Shown here: piece after piece, positions 1-7,906 of the stretch
Layout of the letters: every line of letters starts with the position of its first letter
Numbering within the stretch: the first letter of the stretch is position 1
Notes under the pieces: model-generated
What the model was told of the DNA's origin: nothing
Database searches by the model: none
Seen by the model: only the letters and a program-made list of their open reading frames with translations
Program-made: the position numbers and the translations under genes
Assembly (NCBI GenBank): GCA_015232405.1
Contig: JADFZS010000049.1
Coordinates: 1-37,792 of the forward strand
DNA length: 37,792 bases
Direction of reading: 5' to 3'
From: Magnetococcales bacterium
GTDB lineage: Bacteria; Pseudomonadota; Magnetococcia; Magnetococcales; JADFYX01

Positions 1-67
1 TTGAAAGGCAGTTCATTACACAGAACTATTGAAAAATTTAAAAAAAGGTGAAGCATTTTTTTTTTAA

Positions 68-325
68 TTGTCCAACAGCCCTGTTCCGCTCACCAAAAGC
101 AATCAATTAGAGATAGATTCAAAGGTTGGTGTAGTCCAAGGTGTACACCTATCTGGTGGTTGTATTAACAATCCCTGGTCAATCCAAGATCTACCAAACT
201 ATCTCAGTAAATTGACATATTCAGAACGCATAAGCCTTGTATCTCTTTTGCAAACAGTAGCAAACCGCATAGAGAGAGATACAGGGCATTTAGTAATGCT
301 AGATAGGGAAATGGGTACAGGTTAG
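68..325 (+). CDS. Small hypothetical protein of the integrated element
   Basis: Eighty-five residues from a TTG start; a TAA stop in the same frame sits directly before it at 65-67, so translation must begin here or later. An AAGGTGA-like ribosome site (about 46-52) lies rather far upstream, separated by a run of ten T residues (56-65). No domain is recognised. The C-terminal half (YSERISLVSLLQTVANRIE, then RDTGHLVMLDREMG) looks helical and soluble, with no membrane segment or signal peptide. It precedes the Rep-like gene on the same strand, which suggests an element-borne accessory or regulatory protein, but nothing in the sequence shows a function. It could also be the 3' part of a longer gene broken or slipped at the T run. 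Confidence 0.5.
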   Translation: MSNSPVPLTKSNQLEIDSKVGVVQGVHLSGGCINNPWSIQDLPNYLSKLTYSERISLVSLLQTVANRIERDTGHLVMLDREMGTG

Positions 326-332
326 ATCAATA

Positions 333-431
333 ATGGATTGTAGGCTTGACGATGAGGAGGAGCGAAGCGACGACGAAGAGGACATGCCGAAAATCCAGGT
401 TTTAGAAGTCCCTGTAACACTTCTATTCTAA
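333..431 (+). CDS. Possible very small element protein (32 aa)
   Basis: An ATG starting 8 bp after the previous stop opens a 32-codon frame. Its N-terminal half is almost entirely acidic (DDEEERSDDEED) and is followed by a hydrophobic C-terminus (IQVLEVPVTLLF). The ribosome site is weak (AGGTTAGA). Tight spacing and co-orientation with the genes on both sides argue for it; small size and lack of known relatives argue against. The acidic tract comes from a GA-rich stretch (350-382), so a chance frame is possible. Confidence 0.25.
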   Translation: MDCRLDDEEERSDDEEDMPKIQVLEVPVTLLF

Positions 432-504
432 TTAAACAGAACTGACGTAAGCAGCACAGTAGAGCACACTGGAGCACAAACAAAAAATTGAAAGGGAAAC
501 GAAA

Positions 505-1776
505 ATGGCTTTAAAAAGAATGAAGAGGTTTCCAGGTATTGATGAAAATTCAAAGGACAACATCATCGAGGTGCAAGAAGATCCTAACGGAAGGTTTTTT
601 GAAGCTCCAGACGAGTTAATAGACCTGCAGAACATAAACATTGTAGGCACAACTGTAGATACTGTTCGACCTATGTTTTCAGGAAAGCTCAAAGAACAGC
701 CAATAAACAACATTATTAACTGTATAGAAAACAGGGGAGAGTTTTTGTCTCAATGGGTTTATGCGCAATGGCATGTATCAAAAGTAGGCAGAAGTTCCGG
801 TTTTACCTACAAATTACAAAATAATGAAATTGGGGTAATTGTACTTATAAAGAGTCAATACAAAGCCATAGATAAAATAGCAACACATGTAAAAATAGAG
901 CTATCACCCCAATTTATTCAAAGCAGAACACCAAAACAAATAACATCAGAAATGAGAACTATATCAAGCTGGTTGCTAGAAGAGCCAGAACCAGCAGGGG
1001 TACATGTTCATATGGCTGTAGATGTACAGGGCTGGCAACCATCAGAAGATTTTGAATCATTGTTTGTAACAAGAGCCAGGACAAAGCGTGTATTTGATGG
1101 GATAGCAAATGTTGAATTTGAAGGGTTGTCATCTGTTGCAATGGTTTATGGTCAACGTGAAACATTTATGTACGGCAAAGCATCGGCTCTACAAGCTTGT
1201 ATATACAGAAAAGATATAGAAATAGTTAAACGTGATAAGCAAGATTATATGCACGAACTATGGAGTGTTTTAAGTGATGGTTTGTTTGATTCTGAAAAAC
1301 CAGTATGGAGAGTAGAGCTAAGGTTTCACCACAGTGTAATTCAAGAAATAGGTATACATCTTGAGCAAGATTTCTTGGAATTTGAATCAGTAGTTCCATA
1401 TTTAACAGATATTTGGCGTTATGGAATGAACCGTAATCGGTTGATGTACAACAGACAGTATTTAGATCCATTCTGGCAATTATTAGATGAAGATTGTGAA
1501 TTTTACGTACCAGCAAAACAGATACAGTTAAAGAGAGTAAAAAAAAAGGGTGGAGAATGTATTATTCGCAACTGTTCAATATTTCTGGGGAATATGATAA
1601 CGCTATACGCTAGAAGGGGGGATGATGGAAGTAAGTTATGGGATGACTTGTACAATATGGATATATACGACGATCTCATAGAATCATATGAGGAAAGAGG
1701 CAAGGATATTAAGCACCTTTACGATGATATTATCCGAGGTGTAAAACTAAGAAAATTAATTGGAAAGGCTGCATAA
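505..1776 (+). CDS. Replication initiator-like protein (Rep_trans/RIF type)
   Basis: This 423-residue soluble protein resembles the replication initiation factors of rolling-circle plasmids and filamentous phages. Seen: a hydrophobic strand GVHVHMAVDVQGW (about 165-177), like the hydrophobic/Asp strand (RxDxAxD) of that group; YGKASALQACIYRKDIEI (about 223-240), matching the GS-K-S...R-Y-K block; and WRVELRF (268-274), matching the following W-R-E-L strand. The HVH could alternatively be read as an HUH-type metal site. GAAAGGGAAAC just before the ATG is the likely ribosome site. The next gene begins 2 bp after the stop, so the two are probably cotranscribed. The assignment is a family-pattern inference; the nicking tyrosine is not identified. 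It might instead be a phage protein of unknown role. Confidence 0.45.
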   Translation: MALKRMKRFPGIDENSKDNIIEVQEDPNGRFFEAPDELIDLQNINIVGTTVDTVRPMFSGKLKEQPINNIINCIENRGEFLSQWVYAQWHVSKVGRSSGFTYKLQNNEIGVIVLIKSQYKAIDKIATHVKIELSPQFIQSRTPKQITSEMRTISSWLLEEPEPAGVHVHMAVDVQGWQPSEDFESLFVTRARTKRVFDGIANVEFEGLSSVAMVYGQRETFMYGKASALQACIYRKDIEIVKRDKQDYMHELWSVLSDGLFDSEKPVWRVELRFHHSVIQEIGIHLEQDFLEFESVVPYLTDIWRYGMNRNRLMYNRQYLDPFWQLLDEDCEFYVPAKQIQLKRVKKKGGECIIRNCSIFLGNMITLYARRGDDGSKLWDDLYNMDIYDDLIESYEERGKDIKHLYDDIIRGVKLRKLIGKAA

Positions 1777-1778
1777 AC

Positions 1779-2078
1779 ATGGAGATATCAAATAATACAA
1801 ATGATGGTGGAACATTTCAGAGACTATTCGAAAAATTTGGGCCATCAATGGGTTATGTAGATATTAAAGGATATTTTGAATACCCAGGTCTTGATCAAAG
1901 CTTTGTAAATTTAGTAAATAGAAGCAAAGAACCTTTTTTTAAAAGTCTAAGACAAGCAAGATTTAAATTTGGAAAACGTGTTAGGTTCAAAACAGAGGCT
2001 ATAGCACAGATTATTGACGGGATAGGGAATCCAGCCTCTGGACAAGATCAGCAGTCCTTAGATGGGTGTAACGTTTGA
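1779..2078 (+). CDS. Excisionase/AlpA-like small DNA-binding protein
   Basis: Ninety-nine residues, starting 2 bp after the Rep-like stop and therefore probably translationally coupled to it. The segment KEPFFKSLRQARFKFGKRV followed by RFKTEAIAQIIDG (about 50-82) resembles the second helix, wing and terminal helix of MerR/AlpA-type excisionases, whose signature is a basic GxRVRF turn followed by an acidic helix. Its last 68 bp overlap the end of the convergent integrase gene. The small size, the motif and the integrase next to it together suggest a recombination directionality factor or an element transcription regulator. The N-terminus (1-45) is unrelated to anything I recognise. Confidence 0.45.
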   Translation: MEISNNTNDGGTFQRLFEKFGPSMGYVDIKGYFEYPGLDQSFVNLVNRSKEPFFKSLRQARFKFGKRVRFKTEAIAQIIDGIGNPASGQDQQSLDGCNV

Positions 2079-3051
2079 GCATCTGCATAGATTTGTGGCC
2101 TGTTATAGCTGATACTTCTTGGTCAGATAAACCAAGTTCAACAAGTCGTGATGTTGCTTCGTGTCTAAGGTCATGGAAAGTTAAACCTTCAATTCCTGCC
2201 CTTTTAAGGGCTTGCATCCATATCTTATTAATGGTGTATGGTCTTCTTACACCATCCCGGCCTGGCTCACCAAAGAATACTAAATTAGTATCTTTGGGTC
2301 TTTCTTCACAATTCAAAGCCAGGTGTAAAACCCTTTCAGCTTCTTGGCTCATGGGTATAGTTCTGGTTTCGCCGTTCTTAGTATCAATTAACAAGATAGT
2401 TCGTTTTGAAATATTGATGTCTTGTTTTTTAAGAGAAACTATCTCGCTCTTACGCATGGCTGTTTCCAAAGCTAAGCGAACAATCCATCCAAGCATTGGG
2501 TTTGGGTGCAGATCCACAGCATCAAGTAGACGTGGCTCTTCATCTTTGTAAAGCCTCCTTTCTCGACCTTTTCCGGTTGGTGGCTTCCTGATACCTGCAA
2601 CAGGGTTGAAAGTTAGACCTATATGCCACTCCTGTATAGCAATAGTGTATATGTGTGAAAGTAGAGCAAGTTCAAGCCTAACAGTGTTTGGTTTTACTAC
2701 TTCTAACCGCATGTCACGGAAATTTGATATAATGTCTGGTGTAAGTGCAGCAAGAGAGAAATTGCCAAGGTGTTTAATTAGCTGTTTTGCTCTGAAATTT
2801 TCGGTTCTTATTGTTTCTTTTGCTTTTGTGGTAGTTACTTCCTTGAGGTATCTTTGAACTGCTTCTTTAAGAGTGGAGCGTTCAGCTTTAGATCTATCAA
2901 CAAAAATTCCACGTTCCATTTCATCTTCAGTTCTTCTGGCCCATGCTTCAGCATCACGTTTAAGGCGGAAATTTTTTGATACGGTGGGCCATCCATTCCT
3001 TCTTATTAAGGCTCTATAACTGCCGGATGGTGTTTTGGAAAATGTAGCCAT
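2011..3051 (-). CDS. Tyrosine recombinase / phage-type integrase
   Basis: A 346-residue site-specific recombinase that would insert and excise the element. Seen: an N-terminal arm-binding domain (ATFSKTPSGSYRALIRRNGWP), a SAM-like core-binding domain (about 58-155) and a C-terminal catalytic domain with all expected residues: Arg200 (ETAMRKSEI), H293-x-x-R296 (FHDLRHEAT), His319 (ITGHKS) and the nucleophile Tyr328 (LKRYTH). Length and motifs are complete, so it should be active. The gene reads away from the tRNA-Asn gene, as is usual for an integrase at an attachment site. Its 3' end overlaps the convergent excisionase-like gene by 68 bp, so transcription of one strand could interfere with the other. 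Confidence 0.93.
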   Translation of the reverse strand: MATFSKTPSGSYRALIRRNGWPTVSKNFRLKRDAEAWARRTEDEMERGIFVDRSKAERSTLKEAVQRYLKEVTTTKAKETIRTENFRAKQLIKHLGNFSLAALTPDIISNFRDMRLEVVKPNTVRLELALLSHIYTIAIQEWHIGLTFNPVAGIRKPPTGKGRERRLYKDEEPRLLDAVDLHPNPMLGWIVRLALETAMRKSEIVSLKKQDINISKRTILLIDTKNGETRTIPMSQEAERVLHLALNCEERPKDTNLVFFGEPGRDGVRRPYTINKIWMQALKRAGIEGLTFHDLRHEATSRLVELGLSDQEVSAITGHKSMQMLKRYTHLRTADLVQRLDSLSRQ

Positions 3052-3111
3052 GGTGTTTTACTCCCTTGCATTGGAAGTGTACCGAAAATGCACATTTTAT
3101 CAAGAACAAAC

Positions 3112-3144
3112 AAAAAAAGCACCTACAGAGAGACTGTAAGTGCT
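3112..3144 (-). terminator. Rho-independent terminator after tRNA-Asn
   Basis: On the minus strand, AGCACTTACAG, loop TCTCT and CTGTAGGTGCT form an 11-bp stem with one G-T pair, followed by seven T residues. It begins about 10 bp after the CCA end of the tRNA and lies before the integrase start, so it should separate tRNA transcription from the integrase gene. Confidence 0.8.
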
Positions 3145-3153
3145 TAATATATA

Positions 3154-3229
3154 TGGCTCCCCGACTCGGACTCGAACCAAGGACAAGGTGATTAACAGTC
3201 ACCTGCTCTACCAACTGAGCTATCGGGGA
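3154..3229 (-). tRNA. tRNA-Asn (anticodon GUU)
   Basis: The minus strand gives a 76-nt cloverleaf starting TCCCCGATAGCTCAGTTGG. The acceptor stem TCCCCGA pairs with TCGGGGA, the anticodon stem is GGTGA/TCACC around loop CTGTTAA (anticodon GTT), the T arm contains GGTTCGAGTCC, and the gene ends in an encoded GCCA. It is a stand-alone tRNA with its own promoter and terminator. Its 3' end borders the integrated element and is the likely attachment site; the gene is intact. Confidence 0.96.
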
Positions 3230-3250
3230 ATGATGCTCTAAAGCCCGGAG

Positions 3251-3279
3251 AGAATAGGAAGTTGGGTGGAGTAAGTCAA
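3251..3279 (-). promoter_or_regulatory. Sigma70-type promoter of tRNA-Asn
   Basis: The minus strand shows TTGACT (3279-3274), a 17-bp spacer and TATTCT (3256-3251), about 21 bp before the tRNA 5' end. A GC-rich stretch, CTCCGGGC, follows the -10 box. Such a discriminator is typical of stable-RNA promoters under stringent control; that regulation is inferred, not seen. Confidence 0.7.
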
Positions 3280-3668
3280 CCAAAAAACTGATAAAAAAAT
3301 GTGGATAATTTTTTGTGTTTTTTTTTCGTTTTTTTAACCCACTGAAAAACAAGCATTAATCAATTTTTCAACAAGAGTGAATCACCCATTTAAAAAAATA
3401 AAATTATATACTTTTACTGCTCTTAAATTTTTTTTGGAAAATTTTGAAAATACAGGTAAAATTTACACTCTATACCATGGTGCAAAGTGCCTCTATAGGC
3501 TAACATACGTTGATAAATGTATTGCTTGTTATTCGCTCTTCTGGTAGTTTCTTATGGTTTCATTATAGTAGGGGTAGATGGTTCTTTGGGAACATTGTTG
3601 CTTTGTTCTGGTCTAAGCCTATCTCAAGTAAGAAGAAAAATAATAAAAAGTTTTGGAGGTTGTTGTTA
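3280..3668. other. AT-rich intergenic region before the VanY-like gene
   Basis: Long A and T runs and no convincing gene. An open frame extends upstream of the peptidase start to 3510, but it encodes a Trp/Phe/Lys-rich stretch unlike a protein and lies in front of a clear Tat signal. Promoter elements for the downstream gene probably lie here but none stands out. Confidence 0.5.
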
Positions 3669-4529
3669 GTGGGGGTACAGATTAAAAGACGAGATTTTGT
3701 TATGGGACTCTGCTCAACAGGGATTAGCTCTGTTATAGCATCGTCTGCTGCTGCGCAATTTTCTTGGACCCTAACTGCACCTAAAAAGAAGGATGTTCCT
3801 GAGCTGGATTTTAAAGCCTACCTTGCCAAGATCCGTAAATTCAACAAAGTTCACCCTACCGACATCTATCTACATCCAGATAAAATGCACCTTTTAAAAT
3901 CTACTACCATGCGATTTAAAAGACTGCAAAGGTTGGTGGGACACGCTAATTTTCATCTTTTAAGCTTTGATGATGCCATCACCTACTCCCGTCGCTATTC
4001 ACAAGTGGACGCATTTACACCTGATGAGTTGGAATTTTTGGAAGGACTTTTTGATGAAACCGCCGACCATTACGGTTTTATGGGCAAAAAACCCATTAAA
4101 AACCTAACAGATCGCATACCTAAACGAGAAGTGGTGAAAATCCGCCATACCGGAAACTATCTCTACAAAGGCAAACCTGTTGAGATGTACAACAGGATTA
4201 AAAAAGATCTGGGTGATAAGGTTATTCTGACATCCGGTATTCGTAGTGTTATCAAACAGTTTTTCCTGTTTCTCAACAAGGCATATAGTAGCGAAGGCAA
4301 CCTCTCATTGGCATCCCGATCTTTGGCCCCTCCTGGCTATTCATTTCATGGCATAGGAGATTTTGATGTTGGTCAGGTGGGCTACGGTAAGCTCAATTTT
4401 ACAGCACATTTCGCCCGTTCTGATGTTTTTCAGCGCCTACAAAAACTGGGCTATATAGATCTTCGCTACACCCGAGACAACCTCCTTGGTGTACGCTTTG
4501 AGCCTTGGCATGTTAAGGTAGTCTCTTAA
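3669..4529 (+). CDS. Tat-exported VanY/M15-type peptidase
   Basis: A likely zinc D-alanyl-D-alanine carboxypeptidase-like enzyme acting on peptidoglycan outside the inner membrane. I choose the GTG start at 3669 (286 residues) because GGAGG lies 9 bp upstream and the product then opens with a twin-arginine signal, QIKRRDFVMG, a hydrophobic stretch and SSAAAQF as probable cleavage site. Metal-site motifs in the C-terminal half: SGIRSVIKQF, SFHGIGDFDVG (His and Asp ligands) and FEPWHVKV (third ligand His). The H-to-D spacing is one residue shorter than the textbook SxHxxGxAxD, which may mark a subfamily. The middle of the protein (about 35-150) is unassigned. It stands alone, followed by a palindromic repeat element. 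Confidence 0.75.
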   Translation: MGVQIKRRDFVMGLCSTGISSVIASSAAAQFSWTLTAPKKKDVPELDFKAYLAKIRKFNKVHPTDIYLHPDKMHLLKSTTMRFKRLQRLVGHANFHLLSFDDAITYSRRYSQVDAFTPDELEFLEGLFDETADHYGFMGKKPIKNLTDRIPKREVVKIRHTGNYLYKGKPVEMYNRIKKDLGDKVILTSGIRSVIKQFFLFLNKAYSSEGNLSLASRSLAPPGYSFHGIGDFDVGQVGYGKLNFTAHFARSDVFQRLQKLGYIDLRYTRDNLLGVRFEPWHVKVVS

Positions 4530-4664
4530 AATTTATCAAAAAAAAGCATGCCCCACTCTTTTTTACCTCTGCAAAATAGTTAAAACCAACATTCCATCCT
4601 GTACGTTCATTTATCAATATCATCCAATTTTTTGGCAAAACAGATCTGTATTGCCAAAATATGC

Positions 4665-4842
4665 GGTTAAACCTAGAAACGGCGGTTGGCGGTGCGTACA
4701 TGGCGTAACATATTGGTTTAGCTGGTGTAACAGAGCAAATCGAAGTCACCTCATTGGTGATGAGACTTTGATCTGTTATGCCAGATGAATCAATAGGTTG
4801 CGTCAGGTGCGTGCTGACAACTGCTGTTTCTAGGTTTAACCA
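4665..4842 (+). repeat. Palindromic MITE-like element, copy A
   Basis: The outermost 16 bp are perfect inverted repeats: GGTTAAACCTAGAAAC at 4665-4680 and GTTTCTAGGTTTAACC at 4827-4842. The 165-bp core (4671-4835) is itself a long imperfect palindrome, centred on a hairpin at 4728-4778. The same 165 bp occurs in reverse orientation at 15166-15330 with three differences. No coding potential is credible. It looks like a non-autonomous mobile element or a structured intergenic repeat; no transposase with matching ends is in the window and no target-site duplication is obvious. Confidence 0.85.
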
Positions 4843-5072
4843 CATTGCTAACATATAAATACCGATTTAGTTGTTACACTATGTTTACCTTTATGTTAGA
4901 ATTGGTGTCATATTTAACTTATTTTATCTTATATAACTATTAGAGAATAAAGATATATTTTGTATATCGGGTAAAAGTTGTGCAATCATTTCTGTTTAGA
5001 TATTATTTACAACTTCGTTTAACTGCAAAATTCTTTTTTCTTTTAGATAACAAGGGATGGATTGTCATATAG

Positions 5073-7862
5073 ATGTATAAAATGTTATCCCTGAAATCAA
5101 AGTTGATAGCGGTAGTGATTTTACCGCTGATGTTTGTTGGGATTACATCTATTTTATCCATACACTATTTAGAAGATTCTAACTTTGACACAATCATTGC
5201 TGACAAACATAGCTATTACAAAAAAACTTTTGAGTCGCAAATAAAAGCCAAAGGTGATTTTCTTGCTTTCAGCTCTTCTCTTATCCAGCAGAACAGCGGT
5301 TTAACCAGATCCCTTAAAGAAGAAGATATTTCACAAATAGCTAAAAATAGCCGGGAGCTTCCAAACCTATTTTCAACAGATAAACATCTTCTACTCTTCT
5401 GGAGAGATGGAAAGATTATTTTTTCAAATGAGGCTAACAATAAAAACATCAGAAAATATTATCCCCCCCTACTAGCCAAGGTAGCAAAGTCAAAATACAG
5501 GGATTTTTCCATAGAAAAACTACCTGATGGTACATTGGGGCTGATGCACGCAGCAGCATATAGAGATATTGCCAGCAACAAACCGTATCTGGTTGTTCAA
5601 GCAGTTAACCTTGATGGAATTTTTTCAAAGTTACAAAACATCGTCGGAAAAGCTGTTATTTCCATCAAACAGTTGGAGAGCATTGATGCCGATGACCATC
5701 ATTTGAACATAGATAGCAAAAGTGTAAAATTTCATTTTCCCCTATATGACGTGACTGGCAAGTTTATCGGGGCAATTGCCATTGAAGAGGATATTTCAAG
5801 CCAATTAAACTCATTCCAAAAAACAGGAATGGTTACTTTTTTCACATTGGCTTCGGCACTATTGCTCGCACTATTTTTGGTTTATAAAATATTGCAATGG
5901 ACCACAAAACGGACAGATTATATTTTACAAATGCTGCATCTTGTCTCAAGTGGAATACACCTGCCACCAGCAAAAACTGTTTTAAACCCAGATGAGTTAG
6001 ACCGCATTGAGAACGGTATAAGAGAACAGAACCAGACCATTTTAACCAGCCAGGACCGATTGATAAAAGCTAAAGAGACTGCTGAAAAAGAGGCATTAGA
6101 GAGAAAGCTTGCCCAACAGACCCTTTTGAAAATGAGCAACCAAAATAATATGCTTCTCAACTGTGCAGGAGAGGGAATTTTTGGTCTCGACAAAAACGGC
6201 CTTATCACTTTTATAAACCCTGCTGCTTGCGAGATGATTGACAGAACTCAGGATGAACTTCTTGGAAATTCAAAACTGGATTTAATACAACATACAAGCG
6301 AAGATGGTACTGCGTTCGGCCGTGAAAATTGCCATATTTTAGCTGTATTAAATGATGGTGAGAGTCGTCATATCAATGATGAACTGTTCTGGTGCAAAGA
6401 TGGCACAAGCTTTCAAGTTGAATATCTCAGCACCCCAATTGTGGAGGATGATAACATTGTTGGGGCTGTGGTTGTTTTCAGTGATATAACCGATAGAACA
6501 TTGTCAGAAAGAAGAACAAGACGGCTACTTGCATTTCAGGAGGTTCTTAATGTCATCCACCAAATTTCATTTAAGGATATCCCTTTAAACAAACAGTTGG
6601 ATCGTGCATTAAAAGAGATCCTGACCATTCCTTGGCTGTTTATTCAACATAAAGGTGCAATTTTTCTTACCAACGAAAACAGTGAAAAAGAGCTTATAAT
6701 GGTCAGCCAGACCGGGATGAACAAAGATGAGGTAAACTCCTGTTCAACTGTTCCATTTGGTAGATGTATATGTGGTAGTGCTGCTAGTTCAAAAGTTATT
6801 GTCCATGCCGAAGCCATAGATGATCGTCACGAAATAACATTTACCAATATAGAGCCACACGGTCACTATGCTGTACCTATACTTTTAGGGCAAAAGCTAA
6901 TGGGGGTTCTCACTCTGTACCTAAATGAAGGCCATAAGCAGAACAGCGAAGAGACCAACCTACTTTTAGCCATCGGCAACTCTCTTGCCAGTATGATTGA
7001 ACGAAAAAAAGCAGAAGAGAATCTTATCATTGTCAATCAAGAGCTTGAAGAGCGTGTAAACAAACGCACACTTGAGCTGCGTGAATATGTAACAAGTCTA
7101 AAGCTGGCACAAGAACAACTTATCCAGTCGGAAAGAATGGCAGCACTTGGCGGCTTGGTTGCAGGGGTGGCCCATGAGATTAAAACCCCTGTTGGTACTA
7201 GCTACACTTCCAGCTCTTATCTAAAAACCCAAACAGAGCTGTTCAAAGAGAAGTTTGCCAAAGGAGGTCTTTTGGTCACCGACCTTGAGGAATATCTTGA
7301 AGAGGCTGAGGTTTCTGTTAACTTGATAACAGCAAATTTAATGCGCGCTGGTAAGTTGGTGGATAATTTTAAAGAGATCGCAGTTGACCAATCCAGCCAA
7401 GAGCAAAGAATATTTAACCTAAAAGAGTATATTGAAGAGATTCTGTTTACCCTAAGTCCCCGACTAAAAAAAAGCGAGCATGTGGTAAAAGTGGTCTGTC
7501 CTGATAATATCAACTTGGAGAGTTATCCCGGTGCGATATCTCAAATTTTGACAAACCTGATAATAAACTCTTTAATATACGGGTTTGAAGGAATCGAATC
7601 CGGAGAAATAACCATTACCGGCTCAACAGATGATAAATGGGTCTCTATATCATATTCTGACAACGGTGTTGGTATGAAAAAAGAGACTCTTAAGCAGATA
7701 TATGAGCCGTTTTTTACGACAAAAAGAAATTTTGGTGGCAGTGGACTGGGAATGAATATCGTGTTTAATCTGGTAACCCAGAGGCTCAACGGTACAATTT
7801 CATGTGATAGCGCACTGGGAAAAGGGACTAGATTCAACATACAATTTCCTATTCAAACGTAG
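5073..7862 (+). CDS. Membrane sensor histidine kinase (Cache-PAS-GAF-HisKA-HATPase)
   Basis: A 929-residue two-component sensor. Order: TM1 (about 9-31), an extracytoplasmic sensing region (about 32-250, Cache-like by its LVVQAVNLDGIF and FPLYDVTGKFIGAIAIEED strands), TM2 (about 252-272), a coiled linker, PAS (about 352-475), a cysteine-containing GAF (about 500-645, C565-I-C567-G and HGHYAVPI), coiled coil, a dimerisation domain with phospho-acceptor His701 (GVAHEIKTPVG), then the ATPase with N828/N832, DNGVG (863-867) and GSGLGMNIV. All catalytic boxes are intact. It has no receiver domain. The response regulator starts 44 bp downstream and is the obvious partner. A second ATG three codons in (5082) is an alternative start; ribosome sites are weak for both. 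Confidence 0.9.
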   Translation: MYKMLSLKSKLIAVVILPLMFVGITSILSIHYLEDSNFDTIIADKHSYYKKTFESQIKAKGDFLAFSSSLIQQNSGLTRSLKEEDISQIAKNSRELPNLFSTDKHLLLFWRDGKIIFSNEANNKNIRKYYPPLLAKVAKSKYRDFSIEKLPDGTLGLMHAAAYRDIASNKPYLVVQAVNLDGIFSKLQNIVGKAVISIKQLESIDADDHHLNIDSKSVKFHFPLYDVTGKFIGAIAIEEDISSQLNSFQKTGMVTFFTLASALLLALFLVYKILQWTTKRTDYILQMLHLVSSGIHLPPAKTVLNPDELDRIENGIREQNQTILTSQDRLIKAKETAEKEALERKLAQQTLLKMSNQNNMLLNCAGEGIFGLDKNGLITFINPAACEMIDRTQDELLGNSKLDLIQHTSEDGTAFGRENCHILAVLNDGESRHINDELFWCKDGTSFQVEYLSTPIVEDDNIVGAVVVFSDITDRTLSERRTRRLLAFQEVLNVIHQISFKDIPLNKQLDRALKEILTIPWLFIQHKGAIFLTNENSEKELIMVSQTGMNKDEVNSCSTVPFGRCICGSAASSKVIVHAEAIDDRHEITFTNIEPHGHYAVPILLGQKLMGVLTLYLNEGHKQNSEETNLLLAIGNSLASMIERKKAEENLIIVNQELEERVNKRTLELREYVTSLKLAQEQLIQSERMAALGGLVAGVAHEIKTPVGTSYTSSSYLKTQTELFKEKFAKGGLLVTDLEEYLEEAEVSVNLITANLMRAGKLVDNFKEIAVDQSSQEQRIFNLKEYIEEILFTLSPRLKKSEHVVKVVCPDNINLESYPGAISQILTNLIINSLIYGFEGIESGEITITGSTDDKWVSISYSDNGVGMKKETLKQIYEPFFTTKRNFGGSGLGMNIVFNLVTQRLNGTISCDSALGKGTRFNIQFPIQT

Positions 7863-7906
7863 TATAAAAAGCTACCAAGAATATAGATTTTCATTGGAGC
7901 AGGACA

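Larger units (their letters stand above)
1..3154. mobile_element. Right part of an integrated element at tRNA-Asn
   Basis: Seen: plus-strand small ORFs, a Rep-like gene and an excisionase-like gene face a minus-strand tyrosine integrase whose start lies about 100 bp from the 3' end of an intact tRNA-Asn gene. Established: tyrosine-integrase elements commonly use tRNA 3' ends as attachment sites, with the integrase gene at the tRNA-proximal end. Inference: the element runs leftwards from the tRNA out of the window. No second copy of the tRNA 3' segment is visible between 1 and 3150, so the far attachment site must lie before position 1. A Rep gene without packaging or conjugation genes in view could mean a small phage, a filamentous-phage-like prophage, a satellite or an integrated plasmid. 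The exact boundary is not fixed; it probably falls inside the tRNA 3' half or just beyond it. Confidence 0.65.

Noticed and set aside
3014-3352. Minus-strand open frame of 112 codons
   Set aside because: It crosses the tRNA-Asn gene, its promoter and its terminator, and overlaps the integrase start.
3510-3668. Longer start for the VanY-like protein
   Set aside because: The extra 53 residues would bury the twin-arginine signal, and the strong GGAGG site fits the GTG at 3669.
4513-4854. Open frame of 113 codons on the minus strand
   Set aside because: It runs through the palindromic element and into the end of the peptidase gene; the translated middle part is just the repeat, and a similar frame appears at the other copy.
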